In this document: positions 15,942 to 23,399 of the stretch, piece after piece
How the letters are laid out: every line of letters starts with the position of its first letter
How positions within the stretch are numbered: position 1 is the first letter of the stretch
Translations under genes and position numbers: made by a program
Notes under the pieces: model-generated
Told to the model about the DNA's origin: nothing
Databases searched by the model: none
What the model saw: only the letters and a program-made list of their open reading frames with translations
Assembly: GCA_964460985.1 (NCBI GenBank)
Contig: CAYWQX010000031.1
Span: forward strand, 1 to 26,490
Direction of reading: 5' to 3'
DNA from: CAZABG01 sp964460985
Lineage (GTDB): Bacteria; Chlamydiota; Chlamydiia; Chlamydiales; Parachlamydiaceae
DNA length: 26,490 nt

Positions 15942-16856
15942 ATGAGCTCGCGTGAACTAATTATCTTAGGATGTTCCAGTCAACAACCAACCCGATTTCG
16001 TAATCACGGGGCCTACCTTTTTCGTTGGAATGAAGAGGGGCACCTGTTTGACCCCGGCGAAGGAACCCAGCGCCAGTTCATTTTTGCAAACGTAGCTCCC
16101 ACCTGTGTGAACCGAATTTTTGTATCTCACTTTCACGGCGATCACTGCCTCGGCTTAGGCTCTTTCTTGATGCGGCTCAATCTCGACAAAGTAACCCACC
16201 CTATCCATTGCTACTACCCGGCATCCGGTAAAAAATATTTTGACCGCCTCCGTTATGGAACGATCTACTATGAGCAAATCAATGTGATTGAACACCCGGT
16301 TTCTGAAGAGGGGCTTGTGGAAGATGATGGACGATTTAAAATAGAGGCTGTTTTCTTAGATCATGGCGTCGATAATATCGGCTGGAGAATTACCGAAGCA
16401 GACAGCCTTAAATTTGATCCGGCGAAATTAAGCGCTTACGGTGTAAAAGGTCCTTTAGTCAGTGAACTCACCCAAAAAGGGGAGCTTATCGTTGAGAATA
16501 AAAAAGTTACACTTTCAGATGTATCGCATATCCGTAAAGGCGATTCGATCAGTGTGGTGATCGATACAAGAGTGTGCCCGGAAGCGATTGAAATTGCCCG
16601 AAATGCCACTGTCTTTCTCTGCGAAAGCACCTATCTTGAAAGCGAAAGCGATCTTGCCTATAACCATTATCACTTAACTGCAAAGCAGGCGGCTGAGATC
16701 GCTAAAAAAGCTGACGCCAAACAACTGATCTTGACCCATTTTTCCGCCCGCTATCAATCTTTAAAACCCTTTGAAGATGAAGCAAGAGCTGTTTTCCCAA
16801 ACACTTATGCAGCGGACGATTTAAAGGTTTTCTCTTTTCCGAAGAACCGGCCATGA
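15942..16856 (+). CDS. rnz: Ribonuclease Z
   Basis: RNase Z (ElaC type) is the zinc endonuclease that removes 3' trailers from tRNA precursors. The 304-aa protein has the metallo-beta-lactamase motif SHFHGDH (H63, H65, D67, H68), the short-form start ELIILGCSSQQPTRFRNHGAY, the GEGTQRQF block near residue 40, and the C-terminal HLTAKQAAEIAKKA...LTHFSARY ligand region. The substrate-gripping exosite arm appears around residues 170-190. Its stop overlaps the xerC start (ATGA). It occupies the position of CT346 in C. trachomatis, once annotated as an arylsulfatase, directly before xerC. It probably acts on tRNAs whose 5' ends are processed by the RNase P RNA also encoded in this window. Confidence 0.95.
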   Translation: MSSRELIILGCSSQQPTRFRNHGAYLFRWNEEGHLFDPGEGTQRQFIFANVAPTCVNRIFVSHFHGDHCLGLGSFLMRLNLDKVTHPIHCYYPASGKKYFDRLRYGTIYYEQINVIEHPVSEEGLVEDDGRFKIEAVFLDHGVDNIGWRITEADSLKFDPAKLSAYGVKGPLVSELTQKGELIVENKKVTLSDVSHIRKGDSISVVIDTRVCPEAIEIARNATVFLCESTYLESESDLAYNHYHLTAKQAAEIAKKADAKQLILTHFSARYQSLKPFEDEARAVFPNTYAADDLKVFSFPKNRP

Positions 16857-17713
16857 TCTTGGATTTCATTAACTACCTCAAAGTGGTTAAAGATGCCTCC
16901 GAGCACACTTTAAGAAATTATTCAATCGACCTCTCCCATTTTCATGCTTTTGTCAAAGAGATTCCTTTTGAAACGATTGAAAGAAGGCATATCAGAGAGT
17001 ACCTTGCGAGTCTTTACGAAGCGGGCAAATCAAAAAAAACCTGCGCCCGCAAACTCTCAAGCCTTCGATCCTTTTTCCATTATCTCCTGGGCCAAAAGAA
17101 AATCGAAAAAAGTCCGGTAGAAGAGATCGAGCTTCCTAAACTCGACAAAAAAATCCCGCCCGCCATTTCCTATGAGCAAGTCAAGGCTCTTTTCGATCAG
17201 CCCGATACGAACGACTTACTGGGATTTAGAGACCGCACCTTGATGGAACTGTTGTACAGCTCGGGTCTTCGGGTTTCGGAGCTTGCCGGTCTCAACAAAT
17301 CGGATTTAGACGCCTCCTCTCGCATCATACGGGTGAGAGGCAAAGGCAAGAAGGAGAGAATTACCCCCATTACCCATCAGTCTCTCGATTGGATTGTACG
17401 CTACCTTTCGCATCCCGAGAGGCAAGAAAGAGATACGGATGCGATTTTCTTAAATAAATTCGGAAGCAGGCTTACTACCCGGTCGATCGACCGGCTCTTT
17501 CAATCTTACCTGAAGAAAACGGGGCTCTCCCTTCGAATCACCCCTCACACCATCCGCCACACGATCGCCACCCATTGGCTCGAAAATGGGATGGATCTTA
17601 AAACGATTCAACTGATTCTAGGCCACTCTAACCTGGCTACAACCACGATCTACACACAGGTTTCATCGAAACTTAAGAAAAAAGTCTACGATGAGTCGCA
17701 TCCTAGGGCTTAG
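16853..17713 (+). CDS. xerC: Tyrosine recombinase XerC
   Basis: A 286-aa site-specific tyrosine recombinase which, with XerD, resolves chromosome dimers at dif under FtsK control. It has an N-terminal SAM-like core-binding domain (1-90) and a catalytic domain with every active-site residue: R140 in SSGLRVSEL, K164 in RGKGKKER, H232 and R235 in PHTIRHTIATHWLENG, H258 in LGHSNLATT and the nucleophile Y267. The XerC rather than XerD assignment rests on gene order (it follows RNase Z, as CT347 does) and not on a diagnostic residue. Start ATG overlaps the rnz stop by four bases. The 3' end overlaps the next, convergent gene by 11 bases. No integron or prophage features are nearby, so a housekeeping role is favoured. 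Confidence 0.93.
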   Translation: MILDFINYLKVVKDASEHTLRNYSIDLSHFHAFVKEIPFETIERRHIREYLASLYEAGKSKKTCARKLSSLRSFFHYLLGQKKIEKSPVEEIELPKLDKKIPPAISYEQVKALFDQPDTNDLLGFRDRTLMELLYSSGLRVSELAGLNKSDLDASSRIIRVRGKGKKERITPITHQSLDWIVRYLSHPERQERDTDAIFLNKFGSRLTTRSIDRLFQSYLKKTGLSLRITPHTIRHTIATHWLENGMDLKTIQLILGHSNLATTTIYTQVSSKLKKKVYDESHPRA

Positions 17714-18773
17714 TCTTCTTTATATAGGCAATCCCTTGCTCCGCTATACGAGTACCCTGATCTTGCCCTCCCACGTGATCGATCTGAAAATGCAGCCCCC
17801 CTTGGATACGGCTCATACCGCACTCATTAGCGACTCTCCACCAGTTTTTTTCATTTTCGGGGAAATAATAACTCGCAAAAGCTGCACTCATGGCAGAAAC
17901 GGTAGAATGCCCCGACGGATAGCTTGGATGATTCGGACACTCGATAACGGTTTTCAAGTCTTTGTTAACCATATGAGGACGCTTAATCAGATAGGTGTAT
18001 TTACTATCAAACATGCAAGCTGCCGTATCGCTTGTCAATGCGGCAAGCTCCGCTCTAATTTTGACCCTATCTTTTAAAGAAACATTTTTTTCGTACATAT
18101 ACTCATCGACTTTGTCGGCATAATTGCCCGATGGACCTGCCCAGTAATCGATCACGGCCACTTCTTGAGGCCCTGATAAAGATCTCTCACGAACCGTCTC
18201 ATCGCATTGCAAACACCAAAAAGAAAAAGCTTCAGGCGGTTTTGCGGTTCGATAATGAGCTACATTATCGAGCATCCATAATTTTAAATTCCCAAACGCT
18301 AAGCCATAGTAGGGAACAGTCCCCTTCCAAGAGGTAGAGGTTTCATTTAAGACGTAGGGTTTAAGCTCGCCTTCTTCTTCAAAACGATTTTTATACTTCT
18401 GGAAAATCGCTTCTGCAAGTTCATTCGAATAAGGGTCGTCAAGTCCTTTAATGTTTGAATGAATAGGATAATCGGGTGAAAAAAGAGCGATGATTTTGCT
18501 TGCTATCGGAGCTACACTCCCCTCTTCCTTTCCTCTTAACTTTACACTCAATTCAAAAAAATCTCTTTCCGCATTTCTTAAGTACGCTCTTAATCGTAAG
18601 GGATAAGACTCTTCTTTTGCATTTTTCAAACTCTCTTCTGCCTTTTTATCCCAAAAAACGATCTCTTCCCAGGTAACTTCATAGGGAGTTTTTGTGTTTG
18701 AATTGATTTCATAGTTGTAATAGCTGCCTAAGAGATGGGCCACCAGCACAAATGATAGGATAAACATTTTCAT
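17703..18773 (-). CDS. Secreted PAP2-family phosphatase / vanadium haloperoxidase-like protein
   Basis: A 356-aa exported protein with a signal sequence (MKMFILSFVLVAHLLGSYYN). The acid phosphatase/vanadium-haloperoxidase active site is complete at the C-terminus: K258-x6-R265-P266, P286-S-G-H289 and S321-R322...H328...D332 within GGLHFQIDHVGG. The long helical N-terminal part (30-250) resembles the bacterial vanadium-peroxidase-like branch rather than small lipid-phosphate phosphatases. Such enzymes either hydrolyse phosphate esters or oxidise halides with bound vanadate; the sequence does not decide, though phosphatase is more likely in an intracellular bacterium. The ATG at 18773 is chosen because CAGGAG lies five bases upstream and the signal peptide begins there; an in-frame start at 18794 lacks this. 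The gene is divergent from the ABC-F gene and convergent with xerC. Confidence 0.88.
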   Translation of the reverse strand: MKMFILSFVLVAHLLGSYYNYEINSNTKTPYEVTWEEIVFWDKKAEESLKNAKEESYPLRLRAYLRNAERDFFELSVKLRGKEEGSVAPIASKIIALFSPDYPIHSNIKGLDDPYSNELAEAIFQKYKNRFEEEGELKPYVLNETSTSWKGTVPYYGLAFGNLKLWMLDNVAHYRTAKPPEAFSFWCLQCDETVRERSLSGPQEVAVIDYWAGPSGNYADKVDEYMYEKNVSLKDRVKIRAELAALTSDTAACMFDSKYTYLIKRPHMVNKDLKTVIECPNHPSYPSGHSTVSAMSAAFASYYFPENEKNWWRVANECGMSRIQGGLHFQIDHVGGQDQGTRIAEQGIAYIKKTKP

Positions 18774-18853
18774 ACAAACTCCTGATTCAAACACAATTTA
18801 TATATAGGGATAATTTGAATAAACAGGATTAACCGTTAAAATCAAAGCATGAA

Positions 18854-18875
18854 AAATCCCTCTAGAGAAGGATTT
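18854..18875. promoter_or_regulatory. Imperfect inverted repeat in PAP2/ABC-F divergent gap
   Basis: A 22-base near-palindrome (AAATCC...GGATTT around TCTAGA, one mismatched pair) lies in the 127-base gap between the two divergent starts. It might be an operator or a weak hairpin. No poly-T run follows directly, so a terminator is less likely. Confidence 0.3.
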
Positions 18876-18900
18876 CTTAAATTTGTTATTATCTTTGACC

Positions 18901-20491
18901 ATGATTACCCTTAATAAAATCTCCAAAAAGTTTGGAACCAAACTCTTATTTGACAATGTCACCCTGACTTTTAACGAAGGAAATCGTTATGCCTTAACGG
19001 GTCCTAATGGCGCCGGTAAATCGACCCTTCTTAAAATTATTATGAAGATGGTAGAGCCGGACGGCGGCTCGGTTACCCTTCCAGATAAAGTGGGCATTTT
19101 ACGCCAAGATATCGAACACTTTGCAGACATGGTCGTCTTGGATGTCGTTATCTCAGGCAATAAGCGCCTTTGGGCTGCGATGCAAGAAAGAGACAAACTC
19201 TATGAAGAAGAGATGACTGATGCTGTCGGAATGAGACTTGGCGATCTGGAGGGAATTATCGCTGAGGAAGATGGGTATAGCGCCGAGGCGAATGCAGAAG
19301 TTATCCTGGACGGGATGGCGTGTCCCCATGAGTATTTCTCGATGAAAATGAAAGAAATCCCTACCGACATGCAATTTAAAGTGCTTCTCTGCCAAGCTCT
19401 TTTCGGCGATCCGCAAGCGCTCCTTTTGGACGAGCCGACCAACCACCTTGACCTCGAATCAATCGGATGGCTTGAGCAGTTCCTTTTTAACTATAAAGGA
19501 ACACTGATCGTAATTTCGCACGATAGACACTTCTTAAACTCGGTGGCAACCCATGTGGCCGATATCGATTACGAGACGATCATCCTCTATCCTGGCAACT
19601 ACGACGAAATGGTTTACACGAAAACTCAAGTGAGAGCAAGAGCCGAAGCGGACGCCAAATCAAAAGAGAAAAAGATCGCCCAACTCAAAGAGTTTGTTGC
19701 CAAGTTTGGCGCGGGGACGAGAGCGAGCCAAGTGCAATCTCGCGTAAGAGAAATTGACCGCTTGCAGCCGCAAGAGCTTAAGCAATCCAATATTCAAAGA
19801 CCCTATATTCGCTTTATCCCTGCCGAGAAAGCACCTGGCCAAGTGATTATGAAAGTCGAAGGGGTCTCTAAAAGCTATGAAGATTTAAACGTCATCGATA
19901 AATTCAATCTGGAAATACACCGGGGTGACAAAATCGGCGTTATCGGCGCAAACGGCATGGGTAAATCGACCCTCATCAAACTTTTAGCAAAACAAATCAC
20001 CCAAGACCGCGGTAAAATTGAATATGGCCATAACGTGATGGTTAGCTACTTTCCTCAAAACCATGGAGACATGGTCGACAAAAAAACGGAGGATAACGCC
20101 TTCGATTGGCTAAAAGAAAGAAGATCAGGGATTTACGATCAAGATATCCGAAGCGCCATGGGCAAACTCCTCTTTGGAGGGGACGATGCGTTTAAAAAAG
20201 TCTCTTCGCTCTCGGGGGGGAGAAACAGCCCGATTGATCCTTGCCGGCATGATGCTTGAAGAACATAACGTGTTGATACTAGACGAGCCGAACGGACACC
20301 TTGACTTAGAAGCCGTATCCGCATTAGCTTGGGGATTAAACGAATATAAAGGAACTGTGGTCGTTGTGAGCCATGACCGTGATTTAATCAGCCAGGTTGC
20401 TACAAAGATTGTAGCTTTCGAAAATGATGGAATCCATGTCTATCAAGGCAAACTCGACGAGTACCTTGCTAAAAAGGCTGCTCTTAAATGA
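18901..20491 (+). CDS. ABC-F ATPase, YbiT-like, interrupted by a +1 frameshift
   Basis: A soluble twin-ATPase ABC-F protein. Members bind the ribosome E site and relieve stalled translation; none are transporters. NBD1 has Walker A GPNGAGKST (34-42) and LLLDEPTNHLDLESIGWLEQ. The linker FVAKFGAGTRASQVQSRVREID and the LYPGNYDEM stretch are YbiT-like, as is the degenerate NBD1 signature (MKEIPTDMQFKVLLCQAL). NBD2 has Walker A GANGMGKST. In its signature the frame breaks: seven Gs at 20214-20220 give SLSGGRNSPID and a stop at 20259. Removing one G restores SLSGGETARLIL and runs to 20491, a total of 529 aa, the normal YbiT length. The downstream part also has EPNGHLDLE where EPTNHLDLE is usual. 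Sequencing error, real inactivation and slippage expression remain open. The ATG at 18901 is preferred over an in-frame start at 18883. The restored frame ends in an ATGA overlap with folE. Confidence 0.88.
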
Positions 20492-21141
20492 AGAAAAAAA
20501 AGCTTAATCCTGCGGTTACAAGATTTGCAACTCCGCTCAATTTGAAAACCGCTTGCGAGACCAAAGAGCAAAAAATTAAGTATATCGCTTCTCGTTTCAA
20601 AGAGATTATGGAGTGTCTCGGGCTCGATCTTACCAATGACTCTCTCAAGGATACGCCTCAGAGAGTCGCCAAAATGTATGTGAACGAGATTTTCTCCGGC
20701 TTGGATATCGAGAATTTTCCTCCTATCAATTTCTTCAAGGAAGAGTATCACCACGAACACAGGGGGAACACAGTCCTTGTGAAAGTAGCTTTTACAAGCT
20801 TCTGTGAGCACCATTTCCTCCCTATGGAAGGTTTCGCTTACGTTTCCTACATCCCTGATCAAAAATTGATTGGGCTTTCAAAAATACCTCGTATTGTTAA
20901 ATTTTTTGCGAACAGACCTCAATTACAAGAAAGGCTGACGGCCCAGATCGCAGACAGCCTTACGCTGCTTCTTGACACTGAAAATGTAGCAGTAAGCATT
21001 ACTGCAAAACACTATTGCGTGATTGCAAGAGGGGTTGAGGATGCTCAGGGATACACGATTACGAACGTGTTAAGAGGCGAGTACGAATTTAACCAAAATA
21101 TAAGACGCGAATTCTTCGAAGGGATTAATCGACAAATGTAA
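20488..21141 (+). CDS. folE: GTP cyclohydrolase I
   Basis: FolE converts GTP to 7,8-dihydroneopterin triphosphate, the first step of folate (and pterin) synthesis. The 217-aa protein carries the zinc ligands C106 and H109 in FCEHHFLPMEG and C177 in AKHYCVIARGVED, the GLSKIPRIVKFFANRPQLQERLT block at about 129-151, and TPQRVAKMY near 56, all standard for the type I enzyme. The N-terminal 25 residues are basic and not conserved. The ATG overlaps the stop of the restored ABC-F frame (ATGA), so translation may depend on ribosomes finishing that gene. Pathogenic Chlamydia lack a canonical folE and are reported to fill the gap with other enzymes, so its presence points to a less reduced relative. 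The 3' end overlaps the convergent gene by 17 bases. Confidence 0.96.
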   Translation: MKKKKLNPAVTRFATPLNLKTACETKEQKIKYIASRFKEIMECLGLDLTNDSLKDTPQRVAKMYVNEIFSGLDIENFPPINFFKEEYHHEHRGNTVLVKVAFTSFCEHHFLPMEGFAYVSYIPDQKLIGLSKIPRIVKFFANRPQLQERLTAQIADSLTLLLDTENVAVSITAKHYCVIARGVEDAQGYTITNVLRGEYEFNQNIRREFFEGINRQM

Positions 21142-22408
21142 GGGTTACTTTTTCCTTATTGCAAATAAGGACGCCCTCTTTTTTGGATTCAAACTTGCTT
21201 TCTTTGCCTTCCCAAGCAATCCTTTTAAATGGATGAGATCCCTCTTTCAGCTCTTTTAAAAACATCTTTTTTCCATCGAGCTCTAAAAGAATATTTTCTC
21301 TTTCCTTAAAAAAATGGGAATTGGCATGAACCCATATATAAGGTTTCCCTCTAAGCCCAAGCCTCCACTCCCCCGTATGAGCTAACTCACTGCTATTCTT
21401 GTAAAGAGTCGATCCATCTTCAAGTTTGACCATCGAAAAAACATGTCCTCCGCTCATGAGAGGGGTTTTGTGCTCGATCTCTACAAGGATTCCCTCTAAA
21501 TGTTCAAAGGCTCTTTTTTCACTCTGAATAACTTTTTGAATGCGTAAAGACTCTTCCTTAGCTTCGTTTTTTAAAGACTCATAGCCGTATTGCTGAAGAA
21601 TTTTAAGCGTTTTAACAAGCCGGTCTTGGGTAAAATCTCTTTGTTTAAATAAATAGATTAAAGGAGTTTCTTCGGCCTCTTTTTTCCACTGAATACCTTC
21701 CTCATCCAACATCATCGCCATCGCAAAACCGGTCGTGTAAAATCTCCATTTAAGCGATTTTGCCACTAAATTTTTGTCTTTCACAAGACCTGACGAGCCT
21801 CTTAAGATGGGGCTTATATCCCCGGTGATTTTGTAAGCTACGTAGTTGGCAAGTCCTTCTGTTCTCTCTTCTCGATCTTCATAGGCAAGCGAAATTTCGT
21901 CGAGAAGACTATTTCTATACTGCCGAACCAACAAAAACTCCTCTTTCAATCCTTTTCGAAAAACCCCTTCGGCACGCACATATTTTTCTACAATCAGCTC
22001 CTCAATCTTCATAAGCGCCTGATTATCGTGATGATATAAAGCCGGATACGCTTTTTCCGAGGGGAGTAAAAACCATTTTTGCTGGTGTGGATGAAAGAGT
22101 TCATGGATAAGTGGAAACTTGTCCTCCCCATGAAAAACAAAAGTCTTCTCCCCTTCATATTCGAATTCCGGATTCAGTACGATCTCGGAAAAATCTTGAC
22201 TCTCTGAAAACCAGGTATCTCCCTCTAGGATCCAATTTTCCCCCTTAGGCAAAAAATTATAGGCATAAGCCTTTTTTCCATTCGTAAGAATCATCCGATT
22301 TTTAGTGTGAAACTTCGGCCATACAAAATCGTACGATTTACCTATAAAGGAGGAACTAAACAGAAGGGAATAGAATGAACTAAATAGAATAAAGGTCCTA
22401 AAAAACAT
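21125..22408 (-). CDS. Exported protein with HExxH...E metallopeptidase signature (gluzincin-like)
   Basis: A 427-aa protein of unknown family with an N-terminal hydrophobic signal (FFRTFILFSSFYSLLFSSSFIG, about 2-23). It contains LIHELFHPHQQ, a HExxH zinc motif at 102-106, and TEGLANYVAYK with a Glu at 184, about 78 residues later. That is the arrangement of gluzincin metallopeptidases, where the second motif supplies the third zinc ligand. The C-terminal third (from about 320) looks like beta-rich segments around WRLGLRGKPYIWVHAN. Predicted site of action is the periplasm or outside the cell. I saw no match to a named family, so peptidase activity is inferred. No Shine-Dalgarno is present; a good promoter sits so close to the ATG that the mRNA may be leaderless. 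The gene follows the F-box gene by 20 bases and converges on folE. Confidence 0.78.
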   Translation of the reverse strand: MFFRTFILFSSFYSLLFSSSFIGKSYDFVWPKFHTKNRMILTNGKKAYAYNFLPKGENWILEGDTWFSESQDFSEIVLNPEFEYEGEKTFVFHGEDKFPLIHELFHPHQQKWFLLPSEKAYPALYHHDNQALMKIEELIVEKYVRAEGVFRKGLKEEFLLVRQYRNSLLDEISLAYEDREERTEGLANYVAYKITGDISPILRGSSGLVKDKNLVAKSLKWRFYTTGFAMAMMLDEEGIQWKKEAEETPLIYLFKQRDFTQDRLVKTLKILQQYGYESLKNEAKEESLRIQKVIQSEKRAFEHLEGILVEIEHKTPLMSGGHVFSMVKLEDGSTLYKNSSELAHTGEWRLGLRGKPYIWVHANSHFFKERENILLELDGKKMFLKELKEGSHPFKRIAWEGKESKFESKKEGVLICNKEKVTLTFVD

Positions 22409-22414
22409 GCTAAA

Positions 22415-22443
22415 ATTATAGCATATTTTTAAACGCTAGTAAA
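22415..22443 (-). promoter_or_regulatory. Promoter of the exported HExxH gene (predicted leaderless)
   Basis: Minus strand: -35 TTTACT (22443-22438), 17-base spacer, perfect -10 TATAAT (22420-22415). The -10 ends only six bases before the ATG at 22408, so the transcript would begin at or next to the start codon. The same bases form the palindrome ATGCTA-N6-TAGCAT (22407-22424) followed by a T-run, which could instead end the F-box transcript. Confidence 0.5.
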
Positions 22444-22995
22444 TAAAATTTTTGATATTTTATTCGAAAAGGCCTTATCTATATTAAATACTGTAATAAA
22501 AACGGAATAAACTCTTTCTATCCCTAATTCTTTGACCACCTTATGGCAGGCAAAAAAATCGGCCTTGTTCTTAGGACAGTAATAATCGACCTCTTCATCG
22601 CCCCGGACGGTAAGTTTTTTCTTAAAATGCGAGGGATCAACCGTTCTGTTTTTCGTAGTTATCATGGCGGTAATGGTGGCATCAGGTTGAGACCATGAAT
22701 GATAACGGAAATAGAGCTCTTTTGAAGTGTTATCCTGGATTAAATGTCTTAATTTTTGCTCAATATCCGTTATAACCCTTTCTCTCTCGTAAAGTAAAAA
22801 AAGAGGCATATACTCACTTTTTGAAAGATGAGTTAATTTATGTTTAGTAAGAATGCGAGCCCAAATTCTATTATGAAATGCCACCGCATTCCAATTTTTA
22901 CAGACAATTGCAATTTTATTTAATTCATAGGGCCTAAAATCACCTATAATAATAAAAGCGACATCTAATGGGATAATATAATTATTAATTTGCAT
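22429..22995 (-). CDS. F-box-like domain protein (putative host-directed effector)
   Basis: A 188-aa protein whose first 45 residues fit the F-box pattern: a Pro-led first helix (IPLDVAFIIIGDFRPYELNKI), then AIVCKNWNAVAFHNRIW, equivalent to the VCkxWxxl...LW core that binds Skp1 in eukaryotic SCF ubiquitin ligases. The remainder shows no recognisable repeat or catalytic domain; two His and several Cys occur in YYCPKNKADFFACHK. F-box proteins are known to be expanded in amoeba-associated chlamydiae and are believed to be delivered into the host, so an effector role is a fair inference. The gene is more AT-rich than its neighbours, suggesting acquired DNA. The start ATG at 22995 has a strong AAAGGGGGG ribosome binding site lying in a hairpin. 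It begins 43 bases after rnpB in the same direction. Confidence 0.72.
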   Translation of the reverse strand: MQINNYIIPLDVAFIIIGDFRPYELNKIAIVCKNWNAVAFHNRIWARILTKHKLTHLSKSEYMPLFLLYERERVITDIEQKLRHLIQDNTSKELYFRYHSWSQPDATITAMITTKNRTVDPSHFKKKLTVRGDEEVDYYCPKNKADFFACHKVVKELGIERVYSVFITVFNIDKAFSNKISKILFTSV

Positions 22996-23004
22996 GGGGC
23001 ACCC

Positions 23005-23025
23005 CCCTTTACATTTTATAAAGGG
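23005..23025 (-). promoter_or_regulatory. Hairpin overlapping the F-box gene ribosome binding site
   Basis: On the minus strand CCCTTTA, a 7-base loop and TAAAGGG form a perfect 7-bp stem whose right arm contains the first half of the AAAGGGGGG Shine-Dalgarno sequence. A second small pairing (GGGG with CCCC just before the ATG) is also possible. Either would hide the ribosome binding site. A control role is inferred. Confidence 0.5.
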
Positions 23026-23032
23026 ATAAAAG

Positions 23033-23038
23033 AAAAAA
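23033..23038 (-). terminator. T-run after rnpB
   Basis: Six Ts directly follow the 3' strand of the rnpB P1 helix (GTCTTCCC), with TCTTTT continuing after them. P1 plus this U-tract can act as the intrinsic terminator of the RNA, as in other bacteria. Confidence 0.55.
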
Positions 23039-23399
23039 GGGAAGACGATAAGCCGGATTCTGTCACACTATAAATGTTTATAGTATTGATCCTCATTCAT
23101 CTAGGGAAAAAGTTACCTTTTTCCTCAAGCGATCTTGTCTGGAGCACTGGAGAGATCAGTATTGCTCCATTTCGATCTTGCTTCGGATAGGGTTTGTCAT
23201 GCCCCCCATCTCTGGGGGTGCAGCACCGCTCTTGAAACGGGCATTTCACCCTGTGCCATCCTAGGATGGCCGGAATATTTTCTGTTACACTTTCCGTAGT
23301 CCGGGGGAACCCGGACTCCCGGCCTTTCGCCGGTATCCTCTCTTCTGAAGTCCAGACTTTCCTCTCCTCCAAGACGGAGCAGCGAGGATCTGTCTTCCC
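23039..23399 (-). ncRNA. rnpB: RNase P RNA (type A)
   Basis: The catalytic RNA that trims the 5' leader from tRNA precursors, about 361 nt. On the minus strand the 5' end GGGAAGAC pairs perfectly with the 3' end GTCTTCCC (helix P1). The universally conserved GAGGAAAGTC (P4 5' strand and CR-I) lies at 23364-23355, the AGATGAATGA element at 23102-23093, and ACAGAATCCGGCTTA (P4 3' strand and CR-V) at 23063-23049. The order and spacing fit the ancestral A type. Its 5' end lies immediately after the stop codon of the zinc-ribbon gene, so it may be processed from a common transcript. The ends are set by the P1 pairing and could be off by a few bases. Confidence 0.96.

Noticed and set aside
16853..17713. 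Tyrosine recombinase as part of an integrative element
   Set aside because: It sits in the conserved rnz-xerC position, with standard Xer features and no attachment-site repeats or phage genes nearby.
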